NCBI GenBank assembly: GCA_017935645.1
Contig: JAGBHF010000042.1
Location: 1-50,337 of the forward strand
DNA length: 50,337 nt
Direction: 5' to 3'
DNA from: Bacteroidaceae bacterium
GTDB lineage: Bacteria > Bacteroidota > Bacteroidia > Bacteroidales > Barnesiellaceae_A
The translations under genes were made by a program, and so were the position numbers. This document shows positions 11,022 through 19,446 of this stretch, piece after piece. The notes below the pieces were generated by a model. That model ran no database searches, had not been told where the DNA came from, and worked only from the letters and a program-made list of their open reading frames with translations. Position 1 is the stretch's first letter; each line of letters starts with the position of its first letter.

Positions 11022-13925
11022 ATGAAGAGAAATTTGTTGACAGCAGGACTGATAGCGATGGCAATAGGCATGCCCATGCAAGCAGGCATCGTGAGAGGAA
11101 CTGTAATCGATAGCGCAACAAAAGAGCCTGTACAAGGTGTTGTGGTATCGACTGCCGGCGGTAGTGTAGTTGCAATAACAGCTGCTGACGGAACGTATGT
11201 ACTGCAAGGAGTAGAAGAAGGTAATGGAATGATAGCCTTCGATGGAGAGAACTATTCGTTGCAATCGGTAGATGTGACAGTGATGCAAACACCTACTACC
11301 GTAAATGTTGAGGTGACACCCGTTCAAGATGCACAAGAAATTGTGTCGGAGGGCTCGCAAGCGGCTCGTGAGGAGAATACCTTGCTCTTTGATGAGTCGA
11401 TGCTTGAGGATGAAGGTGCAACATCGAGCCAATCGGTAGCCTATTTGTCGGGCTCGTCGGATGATGTGTTCTTGAGTTCGTCGAGCTATGTGTTCAGCCC
11501 GATGCGCTTCTCGATACGTGGTTATGACCAACGCGACCATGCCACTTATATCAACGGTATAGACTTTACCGACACCGAGCGTGGCCGCTTCAACTATTCG
11601 AGCCTTGGCGGATTGAATAATGCTACTCGTAACAAAGACATCGTGCATGGCTTGGACTTGACAGGATTTGGTTATGGCTCGCTCACGGGAGCAACGAATA
11701 TCAATACCTTGGCAGCCGACTATGCCGCCGGCTCGCAAGTAGGATTGGCCTATACCAATCGTGCCTATAACTTGCGTGCACAAGCTACTTATGCCACCGG
11801 ATTGATGAACAACGGATGGGCATTTACCGGTTCGGTAGTGTATCGCTGGGCCGACAAAGGTCGTGCCGAGGGTACATCGTATAACTCGTTGGCATATTTC
11901 ATTGCCGCACAGAAGATATGGAACAACCATAGCCTTGCCTTGACAGCATGGAATAACCACACCGAGCGCGGACAGTCGAGTGCATCGACACAAGAGGTGT
12001 ATGACTATCGCGGTATATACTACAACTCGTACTGGGGTTATCAAGATGGTAAGGTGCGTAACTCGCGAGTTGTGAAGACTATGGACCCCACCGTGTTGCT
12101 GAACTATATATGGGATATAGATAATGAGAGTAACTTGAAGATAGGTGCGGCTTATCATTATAATATGTATAGCAATAGTGCGTTGTCGTTCTATAATGCT
12201 CCCGACCCACGTCCCGATTATTATCGCAACTTGCCCGGTTTCCAATATACCAACCTCGGTGTAAACGGCCCGAATGATACAAGTGACCCCAACTATGGAA
12301 ATGTGAACACCGAGTTGTATGATTTCTTGGATACACAATGGCGTGAAAATAACACCGATTATACACAAATCAACTGGGATGCCTTGTACCGTGCCAACTA
12401 CATGAACAATGCTGCTACGCCCAATGCCAGCGCACACTACATGATAGAGCGTCGTCATAACGACTTGATGGAGGCAGCGATGAATGCGTTGTATACCAAT
12501 CAGGTAAATGATAAGTTGAAATTGACCGCCGGTGTATCGGCTAAGTATGGCTTGGGTATGCACTACAAGACCGTTGATGACTTGTTGGGCGGAAATCAAT
12601 GGATAGATATCGACCAATTTGCCGAGCGCGACTTTGCCAACAATGCTATAATTATACAAAACGACCTCGACAACCCCAATCGCGTAGTGAAAGTGGGTGA
12701 TGTGTTTGGTTACAACTACAACATGCACGTAGTGAAGGGTTCGGCATTTATCGACAACTTCTGGAACACCCGTTTGTTTGACATCTACTATGCCGTAGCA
12801 TTGAACTATACACAATTCCAACGTGAGGGTTTGATGCGTAACGGTCGTGCCGAGGTGATAGGTGCACAATCGAAGGGATTGGGTTTCTGTGCGTTCTTCA
12901 TAGACCCCAGTATCAAGGCCGGCTTGACATGGAAAGCCGATGCACACAATCGCGTGTATGCCAACGTGTTGGCCGAGAGCCGTGCGCCACTGCCTTCATA
13001 TAGCTATGTAGCCCCTCGTGTAAAGGATACCCTCATTCCCGGCTTGCAGTCGGAGAAGGTCTTGTCGTATGACGTGAACTGGGTGTTTAACTATCCCGGT
13101 GTGAAGGGTCGTGTGACATTGTTCCAAACCCACATGATAGACGGAACAGAGAGTACCGGTTACTATAATGATGAGTTCCGTACCTATGTGAACCATACGC
13201 TTACCGGTGTAGACCGCATCTTCCGCGGTATCGAGTTGGGTATTGATGTAGAGTTGGGTGCCGGATTCTCAATCGAAGCCGCAGCCAATATCGGAGACTA
13301 TCGCTACACCGACGACTGTATAGGTGTGATGAGTGCCGAGAATGGTTGTAACCTCTTTACCGGTGAGTTGCCTACCGACCTGTCGGAGACAACCGATATC
13401 GTAGAGGAGGTATACACCAAGGGCTTGATGGTGTCGAATGGTCCTCAAATCGCCTCAAGTATCACACTCGACTACTTCCACTCGTCGATGTGGTTTGCCG
13501 ACATTACCTTGTCGTACTATGACAAGAACTATCTTGACTTCTCGCCCGCCCGTCGTACCAAAATGAATATGGTGGGTGGTGTATATCCCGACAAGTTGGG
13601 TAATGACATGGTGTATGATGGTTATACCAAGGAGAGTTATCGCATATTGGGTAAGCAAGAGCGCCTGAAAGGTGGCTTCTTGTTGGATGCCTCGGTAGGT
13701 AAGGTGTTGTACTTCAACAACCGTGCCCAATCGTTGAACATCAACTTGAGCTTGAATAACTTGCTGAATAATACCAGCATGGTGACAGGTGGTTATCAAC
13801 AATCACGTTTGAGTCGCGATACCAAAAGCTATGGCAAACCCATTCAAGCAGTTGATAAATTCCCCAACCGTTACTACTATGCGTGGGGCTTCAATATGTT
13901 CTTGAATGTAGCGTATAAGTTCTAA
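11022..13925 (+). CDS. TonB-dependent outer membrane receptor
   Basis: 967 residues. Signal peptide (1-21), a carboxypeptidase-regulatory-like beta domain (about 22-95, starting IVRGTVIDSATKEPVQGVVV), then a plug domain with FSIRGYDQRDHATYINGI and a long beta-barrel ending in an aromatic-rich strand (FNMFLNVAYKF). It imports a large or scarce substrate through the outer membrane with energy from TonB. It is not followed by a susD gene; instead two lipoproteins with OB-fold-type domains follow, 34 and 39 bases apart, forming a probable operon closed by the terminator at 16898. The substrate is unknown; the divergent EEP gene makes nucleic acid or its breakdown products a candidate. Confidence 0.92.
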   Translation: MKRNLLTAGLIAMAIGMPMQAGIVRGTVIDSATKEPVQGVVVSTAGGSVVAITAADGTYVLQGVEEGNGMIAFDGENYSLQSVDVTVMQTPTTVNVEVTPVQDAQEIVSEGSQAAREENTLLFDESMLEDEGATSSQSVAYLSGSSDDVFLSSSSYVFSPMRFSIRGYDQRDHATYINGIDFTDTERGRFNYSSLGGLNNATRNKDIVHGLDLTGFGYGSLTGATNINTLAADYAAGSQVGLAYTNRAYNLRAQATYATGLMNNGWAFTGSVVYRWADKGRAEGTSYNSLAYFIAAQKIWNNHSLALTAWNNHTERGQSSASTQEVYDYRGIYYNSYWGYQDGKVRNSRVVKTMDPTVLLNYIWDIDNESNLKIGAAYHYNMYSNSALSFYNAPDPRPDYYRNLPGFQYTNLGVNGPNDTSDPNYGNVNTELYDFLDTQWRENNTDYTQINWDALYRANYMNNAATPNASAHYMIERRHNDLMEAAMNALYTNQVNDKLKLTAGVSAKYGLGMHYKTVDDLLGGNQWIDIDQFAERDFANNAIIIQNDLDNPNRVVKVGDVFGYNYNMHVVKGSAFIDNFWNTRLFDIYYAVALNYTQFQREGLMRNGRAEVIGAQSKGLGFCAFFIDPSIKAGLTWKADAHNRVYANVLAESRAPLPSYSYVAPRVKDTLIPGLQSEKVLSYDVNWVFNYPGVKGRVTLFQTHMIDGTESTGYYNDEFRTYVNHTLTGVDRIFRGIELGIDVELGAGFSIEAAANIGDYRYTDDCIGVMSAENGCNLFTGELPTDLSETTDIVEEVYTKGLMVSNGPQIASSITLDYFHSSMWFADITLSYYDKNYLDFSPARRTKMNMVGGVYPDKLGNDMVYDGYTKESYRILGKQERLKGGFLLDASVGKVLYFNNRAQSLNINLSLNNLLNNTSMVTGGYQQSRLSRDTKSYGKPIQAVDKFPNRYYYAWGFNMFLNVAYKF

Positions 13926-13959
13926 TCGAGTGATACCTCAAAAAAAAACAGAAAACATT

Positions 13960-14895
13960 ATGATACAGAAAAAATATATATGGGCAGCGTTAGCCGTGCT
14001 TGCGATGGGCGTGAGCAGTTGTGCCAAGTATGAGCCTGTTCCCGAGGATAAGGGTATATTGACAGAGGCCGAGGCCGATGCACTGACACCGACCGTGTCG
14101 ATAGCCGAATTTAAGTCGACGTTTGACGTGATAGATTCGCTCTTCACAATCAACTATGTCGATACCGAGAGTGATATATATGTGCGCGGTAGAGTGATAA
14201 CCACCGACGAGAGTGGTAACATCTACAAGTATCTGATTATACAAGATACCGAGACCGGCGATGCGTTGAAAGTGAGTGTCGATGCCGGTAGCTTGTCGGG
14301 TGCAATACCCATGGGACAAGAGATTGTTATCAATTGCAAAGGCCTTGTAGTGGGTCGCTATGCCAGTATGGCACAACTCGGTGTTGAGACATACAACACC
14401 TCGAAGAGCCGTATTGAGCCGGGTCGTATACCTTACGTTGAGTTCTTGTCGCGCGTGCATTATGTAGGTAAACCCGATGTGAGCAAGATATTGTGCGAGG
14501 AGATAACCATCAGCGAGTTGAACTCACGTATAGACGATAAAAGCCTATATGGTCGCTTGGTGCGCATCAATGATGTGCATTTTACCGGATTGGGCGATGA
14601 GGGCGAGAAACTAAAACCCGCCGAACAGATATTTGCCCCTTCGACCTATAATGGTACGTATAATGTGGGTTATCCGCAAGCACGCGAAATAGCCGATGCC
14701 AACAATAATAAGGCATATATCTCAACAAGCGAGTATGCCCGTTTTGCCGACTATAAGTTGCCCTCTACAACCATATGGGGCGATGTGGTGGCAATAGTAG
14801 GCTACTATAAAGACAAGGCCGACCGAGCCGGAGAGTTGCAATTGACAATACGCACACTCAATGATCTTGACGGCTTCTTTATCGCCGAGGAGTAA
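13960..14895 (+). CDS. DUF5689-type lipoprotein
   Basis: 311 residues. Lipobox VSSC with the lipidated cysteine at position 21 (start ATG 13960; an upstream in-frame GTG at 13930 would put ten polar residues before the signal). The body resembles DUF5689, with the OB-fold-like pattern DIYVRGRVITTDESGNIYKYLIIQD near residues 65-90 followed by GQEIVINCKGLVVG. Such lipoproteins are commonly found next to TonB receptors in Bacteroidota. Likely surface-exposed partner that binds substrate for the receptor encoded just upstream. Family name is from memory and should be confirmed by a domain search. Confidence 0.75.
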   Translation: MIQKKYIWAALAVLAMGVSSCAKYEPVPEDKGILTEAEADALTPTVSIAEFKSTFDVIDSLFTINYVDTESDIYVRGRVITTDESGNIYKYLIIQDTETGDALKVSVDAGSLSGAIPMGQEIVINCKGLVVGRYASMAQLGVETYNTSKSRIEPGRIPYVEFLSRVHYVGKPDVSKILCEEITISELNSRIDDKSLYGRLVRINDVHFTGLGDEGEKLKPAEQIFAPSTYNGTYNVGYPQAREIADANNNKAYISTSEYARFADYKLPSTTIWGDVVAIVGYYKDKADRAGELQLTIRTLNDLDGFFIAEE

Positions 14896-14934
14896 TAAAA
14901 AGAGAGAGTAAACACAATAACCAATTAAATAAAA

Positions 14935-16875
14935 ATGAAGATGAAAAAATTAGGATTATTCATGATGTTTGCAGCAGCCATGTTATTGGGTGCGTGCAAC
15001 AATTTGGGTGACGACTGGGATGACAAGTTCGGTGATGATGATGACAACACCGGCGGTAATACCGGTACAGAGCAGTTAGACCCTGCCGGTTCGGGAACAG
15101 AAGCCGATCCTTATAACGTGATAAAAGCCCTCACCGTGCAAGACGGCTCGATGGCATGGGTAAAAGGTTATATTGTAGGTCAAGTAGCAGGCTCAAGCAT
15201 TAGCGAGGAGTCGCAATTTGATGCACCCTTTACCGGAGCAGTGTATGATGACGGTACAGTAGCTACTGCCGGTACAAACATACTTATTGCAGCCAAAGCT
15301 GACGAAAAGAGCATCTCGGCTTGCTTGGTGGTACAATTGCCTAAGGGCGATGTTCGTACAACCCTTGAGCTTGTAAACAACCCTGATAACGATGGCAAGC
15401 CCGTAGAGTTGTATGGTAAGTTGACTAAATACTTCGGTGTAGCCGGTATGAAAGAGACCGCAGCAGCCAAGTTTGACGGTACAACTATCGGTCAAGTACC
15501 CGAAGGTCCTACTACACCTCCTGCCAATGCAGAGGGTGATGGCTCGGAGAACAATCCTTATAATATAGCCGCTGCCACAGCCAACCAAAACGGAGCATTG
15601 GCATGGGTGAAAGGTTTCATCGTAGGTCATGTGGCCGGCTCAAGCATCAGCAGCGAGTCGCAATTTGACGCTCCCTTTACCGGCTCGGTATATGACGATG
15701 GTACAGTAGCCACACAAGGTACTAACATCCTTATTGCAGCAACAGCTACCGAGAATAATCCCTCGGCATGCTTTGTAGTACAATTGCCTAAGGGCGATAT
15801 TCGCACAGCGCTCGACGTGTTGGCACATCCCGAGATTGACGGTAAGGAGGTAGTTGTGTATGGTAAGTTGACTAAATACTTTGGCGTAGCCGGTATGAAA
15901 GAGACATCGGCTGCCAAGCTCGACGGCCAAACAATAGGTGAAGGTGGTAATACTGATCCCGATACTCCCGTAAATCCTGAAGTAGGTGAGGGTAACGGTA
16001 CTAAGGAATCACCTTACAATGTATCGGCAGTAATCAGCTTGAACAACAGCGGTGCAAAGGCATGGGTAAAGGCATATATCGTAGGTCAAATAAACGGTAA
16101 GAGCATCAGCAACGTAGAGTGGGAAGCACCCTTCGGTGTAGCCGACGGCTCGACACAAGGTACTAATGTTGTTATTGCCGACAATGTAGACGATAAAGAG
16201 AATATAGTACCTGTACAACTTCCTGCAGGAGCAGTTCGCAATGCATTGAGCTTGCCCGATCACCCCGAAATGGATGGAAAAGAGGTGTTGCTCTATGGTG
16301 AGTTGGTAAAATACTACGGTGCATGCGGTATTAAGAATACTACATGTGCTATTGTAGATGGTACAGTGTATGGTATAGAGCCTGTTGATGCCGAAGGTGC
16401 AATACTTGAGATACCCTTTACAGCCGGTTTGGGCGATTTCGTGACTTATAGTGTATTGGGCGACCAAGCATGGCAGTCGGATAAGACTTATGGTGCAAAG
16501 ATGTCGGGTTATGCCGATGGCGCAAGTCATGCCAATGAGGACTGGCTCATCTCACCCGCACTCAACCTCAGCGGTAAGAGTAGCGTGACCATTACTTATG
16601 AGCATGCCATCAACAAGGGTGACTTGAATAACCTCACAACCAACCACACCATGTGGGTGAGCGATAACTATAGCGACGGTGATCCCACAGCAGCAACATG
16701 GGAGCAAGTAGAAATTACTACTTATCCCGATGGAAAGAGCTGGACTTACGTATCGTCGGGCGATATCGTAATACCTGCAGCGTACTTGAAGGATAATGTA
16801 CGTTTTGCATTTAAATATCTCTGTAGCGATGCCGAGTCGGCAACATGGGAGGTAAGAAATCTTGTTGTTAAGTAA
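14935..16875 (+). CDS. Lipoprotein with three tandem DUF6359-type (OB-like) repeats and a C-terminal anchor-J-like domain
   Basis: 646 residues. Lipobox LGAC, cysteine 21, followed by an aspartate-rich stretch (DDWDDKFGDDDD) compatible with export of lipoproteins to the cell surface. Three repeats of about 120-130 residues follow (about 50-180, 195-330, 350-480), each with the pattern AWVKGYIVG, GTNILIAA, VVQLPKGDVRT and GKLTKYFGVAGMKET. Repeats 1 and 2 are nearly identical, repeat 3 has diverged. The last ~160 residues look like a choice-of-anchor J sandwich (DWLISPALNLSGKSSVTITYEHA). Probably the third member of the receptor operon and a surface ligand-binding protein. The repeat family (DUF6359, also seen attached to secreted nucleases) is my recollection. 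Confidence 0.75.
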   Translation: MKMKKLGLFMMFAAAMLLGACNNLGDDWDDKFGDDDDNTGGNTGTEQLDPAGSGTEADPYNVIKALTVQDGSMAWVKGYIVGQVAGSSISEESQFDAPFTGAVYDDGTVATAGTNILIAAKADEKSISACLVVQLPKGDVRTTLELVNNPDNDGKPVELYGKLTKYFGVAGMKETAAAKFDGTTIGQVPEGPTTPPANAEGDGSENNPYNIAAATANQNGALAWVKGFIVGHVAGSSISSESQFDAPFTGSVYDDGTVATQGTNILIAATATENNPSACFVVQLPKGDIRTALDVLAHPEIDGKEVVVYGKLTKYFGVAGMKETSAAKLDGQTIGEGGNTDPDTPVNPEVGEGNGTKESPYNVSAVISLNNSGAKAWVKAYIVGQINGKSISNVEWEAPFGVADGSTQGTNVVIADNVDDKENIVPVQLPAGAVRNALSLPDHPEMDGKEVLLYGELVKYYGACGIKNTTCAIVDGTVYGIEPVDAEGAILEIPFTAGLGDFVTYSVLGDQAWQSDKTYGAKMSGYADGASHANEDWLISPALNLSGKSSVTITYEHAINKGDLNNLTTNHTMWVSDNYSDGDPTAATWEQVEITTYPDGKSWTYVSSGDIVIPAAYLKDNVRFAFKYLCSDAESATWEVRNLVVK

Positions 16876-16897
16876 TAGACGATAAGCATGATAAGAG

Positions 16898-16929
16898 TGC
16901 GTCATCCGAGTAGGGTGGCGCATTTTTTT
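16898..16929 (+). terminator. Terminator of the TonB receptor operon
   Basis: Arms TGCGTCATCC (16898-16907) and GGGTGGCGCA (16913-16922) with G-U pairs, followed by seven T. Confidence 0.8.
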
Positions 16930-17073
16930 ATTTGTTAAAATTGAGGTGTGATATTGTTAAAATTTTTCAAAATCGAGGCGCGGATTAAACGCAATTGAAC
17001 TTTTGTAGTCATAAAGACAAACGCACAAAAGAGCGGAAATAAATTAAGTATAACAGATAAAAAACAAAAACGT

Positions 17074-17694
17074 ATGAAAAAAGTATTTGTAATTTTGATG
17101 GCCGTGTGTGCCATGTCGATGAGTTCAGTAGTGTATGCCCAAGAGCAATTCCCCGAGGCCAAACGCTTGGAAAGAAGAGAGATGAAAGAGCGTCAAATAT
17201 CGATGATGAAGCAAGAGTTGAACCTCAGTGATGAACAGCTTGAGCAAATAAAAGCTGCCAAGGAGGAGTTGGATGCATCGCGTCAAGGAAATCGAGAGAG
17301 CATGAAGGCTGCTCATGAGAAATATCGTAACACAATAGATAAGGTGCTTACTCCCGATCAAAAGGTGAAATTTGATGCAATGAAGAAGAAACATCATGGT
17401 AAGAAGGAGTTTCGTCCTCAAGTACGTCCTATCTCGCGTGATGGCGCTTGCCATGAGATGAAGTGCGACCACAAGCACATGAAAGATTGCCAAAAGGATT
17501 GCCAAAAAGAGTGCGATAAAAAACAAGATTGCGCCAAGATGAAGGGTGAGTGCAAGGATTGTGACTCATGCGACAAGCAAAAGGGCGAATGTGACAAGGC
17601 TAAAGCCTGTGACAAAACTCAAAAATGCAATAAGGCAGAAAAGTGTGACAAAGCACAAAAATGCGATAAAAAGAATGAGTGTACTAAGAAGTAA
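17074..17694 (+). CDS. Spy/CpxP-like periplasmic protein with cysteine-rich C-terminal tail
   Basis: 206 residues. Signal peptide (1-22, ending VYA). Residues ~25-115 are helical and charged with two LTPDQ/LSDEQ-like motifs (LNLSDEQLEQIK, VLTPDQKVKFDAM), the pattern of the LTxxQ family that includes Spy and CpxP. From about residue 125 to the end it changes to a lysine/aspartate-rich tail with 15 cysteines, often as KCDK or KACDK repeats, plus His residues at its start (CHEMKCDHKHMKDC). Such a tail suggests metal (copper, zinc, cadmium) binding or thiol buffering in the periplasm, by analogy; no family match is known to me for the whole protein. Single gene flanked by terminators. Confidence 0.7.
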   Translation: MKKVFVILMAVCAMSMSSVVYAQEQFPEAKRLERREMKERQISMMKQELNLSDEQLEQIKAAKEELDASRQGNRESMKAAHEKYRNTIDKVLTPDQKVKFDAMKKKHHGKKEFRPQVRPISRDGACHEMKCDHKHMKDCQKDCQKECDKKQDCAKMKGECKDCDSCDKQKGECDKAKACDKTQKCNKAEKCDKAQKCDKKNECTKK

Positions 17695-17715
17695 TATTGG
17701 TTGAAAATGCAGCAA

Positions 17716-17752
17716 GCGAGAAGCACCGAGTTGAGTGCTTCTCGCTTTTTTT
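17716..17752 (+). terminator. Terminator of the Cys-rich protein gene
   Basis: Perfect 11-base arms GCGAGAAGCAC (17716-17726) and GTGCTTCTCGC (17735-17745) followed by seven T. Confidence 0.88.
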
Positions 17753-17874
17753 ATGTGTGGTTGTTAGGGGGGGTGAAAAGGTTGCTACGGAGTGGTGTTG
17801 CAACCGGAAGGCCTAAAAGGACCATAAGGCCGTGGAGATGAAAAGGGGTATTAATAATTAAAATCTTTTGATTT

Positions 17875-17907
17875 CTTGCTTAATAGATAAAATTATTTAT
17901 ATCTTTG
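17875..17907 (+). promoter_or_regulatory. Promoter for the DUF234 ATPase gene
   Basis: CTTG (17875-17878), 21 bases, TATCTTTG (17900-17907). The expected start of transcription falls at about 17912, inside an inverted repeat. Confidence 0.6.
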
Positions 17908-17910
17908 CAC

Positions 17911-17947
17911 TATCGTAATATCTGTTACGGTAATGTGCGTTACGATA
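17911..17947 (+). promoter_or_regulatory. Inverted repeat at transcription start of the ATPase gene
   Basis: TATCGTAA (17911-17918) and TTACGATA (17940-17947) are perfect 8-base inverted copies; between them lies a second small palindrome TTACGGTAA (17925-17933). It may be an operator or a hairpin in the leader, ending 13 bases before the ATG. Confidence 0.5.
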
Positions 17948-17960
17948 AAAAATACCGAGT

Positions 17961-19286
17961 ATGAGATTTTTTGATAGAGAAGCAGAATTTGAAAAGCTAA
18001 GAGAAATTGAAGATATTTCTCACGAGGTAGCTCAGTTTACCATTATTACCGGAAGGCGTCGTATTGGTAAGACAGAGATGGTTAAGAAGTTTTATGAAAA
18101 CAAAACCATTCTCTACTTCTTTGTTGCCCGTAAGGCTGAAGCCGATTTGTGTGATATCTTCATTGATGAGATTCGTACAAAACTCAATATCCCGATGCTT
18201 GATGCGAAGGGGATGACATTTGCTGCAATCTTTAAGTATATCATGGAGCTGTCGCTAACCCGGCATATCACTCTCTTTATTGATGAGTTCCAAGACTTCT
18301 ACAGGGTAAATTCCTCTATCTATTCAGATATGCAGAATATCTGGGACAGCTACAAGAGTAAGGCTCATATCAACCTTATTGTAGCTGGCTCGGTGAATAC
18401 CTTGATGAATAAGATATTCAAGGATAAGAAACAACCATTATTTGGCAGACAGACCGACACTATTCATGTTAGACCTTTCAGGCCATCAGTCTTAAAGGAG
18501 ATAATGGCAGAATATTGCCCCGGTTACAAGAAGTCCGACTTGTTGGCACTCTATGCCTTGACCGGAGGAGTGGCTAAATATGTTGAGTTACTCATCGATA
18601 GGAAGAAGTTTACCGAGAAGAAGATGCTCGATATGTTCTTTGAGCGAGACTCCTATTTCTTGCCCGAGGGTAAAAATATGCTTGTTGATGAATTTGGCAA
18701 AGACTACGGTATATACTTCTCAATATTGACCCTGATAGCGCAAGGTAGAAATACGCGCTCGGAGTTGGAGAATGCACTCAATATAAAAGAGTTGTCGGGC
18801 TACTTGAAAAACCTAAGCGAGGAGTATGGCTTGATAAGTAAGATGCAACCTATCTACGAAAAGTCAAACAATAAGAATGTCCATTATTCGATTAACGACC
18901 AGTTCTTGAAATTCTGGTTCCGCTTTATATACAAATATACACACATCATCGAGGCCGGTGGTAATGACAGATTGAGAACGATAGTCGAGCGTGACTTTTC
19001 GACATTCAGCGGGAAGTCTCTCGAAAGCTACTTTATTGAAGAGTTGAAAGAGTCGGGCGAATATACACATATTGGATATTGGCATGACCGCAAGGGTGAA
19101 AATGAAATAGATATAGTTGCCGAAGATGAATTGGAAAACAAGATAGAATTCATCGAAGTTAAACGTCAAGAAAAGAACTTTGACGAAGCGGTATTAAGAG
19201 CCAAATCGGTGTTGTTCTTCAAAGCAGTTGGTACATTCAAGGACTATGAGTTTATTTATAGAGGACTCTCAATAGAGGATATGTAG
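17961..19286 (+). CDS. DUF234-type ATPase with C-terminal PD-(D/E)XK-like domain
   Basis: 441 residues. Walker A GRRRIGKT at 31-38, Walker B-like TLFIDEFQDF near 105-114, and a sensor-like VAGSVN follow the STAND/archaeal-type ATPase plan. A winged-helix segment lies near 255-300. The C-terminus has GENEIDIVAED ... IEFIEVKRQ (about 376-400), the E/D-x-D ... ExK arrangement of PD-(D/E)XK nucleases typical of DUF234. Cellular role of this family is unknown; defence or mobile-element links have been proposed for relatives but none is shown here. Codon use looks more AT-rich than the neighbours, the gene stands alone with its own promoter and hairpin, and it could be a transferred gene. Confidence 0.8.
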   Translation: MRFFDREAEFEKLREIEDISHEVAQFTIITGRRRIGKTEMVKKFYENKTILYFFVARKAEADLCDIFIDEIRTKLNIPMLDAKGMTFAAIFKYIMELSLTRHITLFIDEFQDFYRVNSSIYSDMQNIWDSYKSKAHINLIVAGSVNTLMNKIFKDKKQPLFGRQTDTIHVRPFRPSVLKEIMAEYCPGYKKSDLLALYALTGGVAKYVELLIDRKKFTEKKMLDMFFERDSYFLPEGKNMLVDEFGKDYGIYFSILTLIAQGRNTRSELENALNIKELSGYLKNLSEEYGLISKMQPIYEKSNNKNVHYSINDQFLKFWFRFIYKYTHIIEAGGNDRLRTIVERDFSTFSGKSLESYFIEELKESGEYTHIGYWHDRKGENEIDIVAEDELENKIEFIEVKRQEKNFDEAVLRAKSVLFFKAVGTFKDYEFIYRGLSIEDM

Positions 19287-19310
19287 TCAAATTAATCAAC
19301 ATACTGACTG

Positions 19311-19357
19311 ATACAACAAGAGGGTGTCTCAAAAAACGAGGTATCCTCTTGCTGTAT
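19311..19357. terminator. Long hairpin after the ATPase gene
   Basis: Thirteen-base outer arms (19311-19323 and 19345-19357, one mismatch) extend inward with G-U pairs to a 20-base stem around an AAAAAAC loop. No long T run on either strand. Likely a transcript-end structure between convergent genes. Confidence 0.55.
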
Positions 19358-19446
19358 CTATTACTTGTGGTGTGAAAGTGTTGATAATGTGGGTTTTAAC
19401 TACTTTGTGCAATGTTGACCTATATAATAAGCTAACGCGATATAAA

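Noticed and set aside
11007..12947. Open frame of about 646 codons opposite the TonB receptor
   Set aside because: Antisense to a well-supported receptor gene, with no domain and unusual composition; a by-product of codon bias.
19311..19357. Possible insertion-sequence end (AGAGGGTGTCTCAAAA)
   Set aside because: No transposase or partner end is nearby, and the stretch folds into a long hairpin, so a transcript-end structure is simpler.
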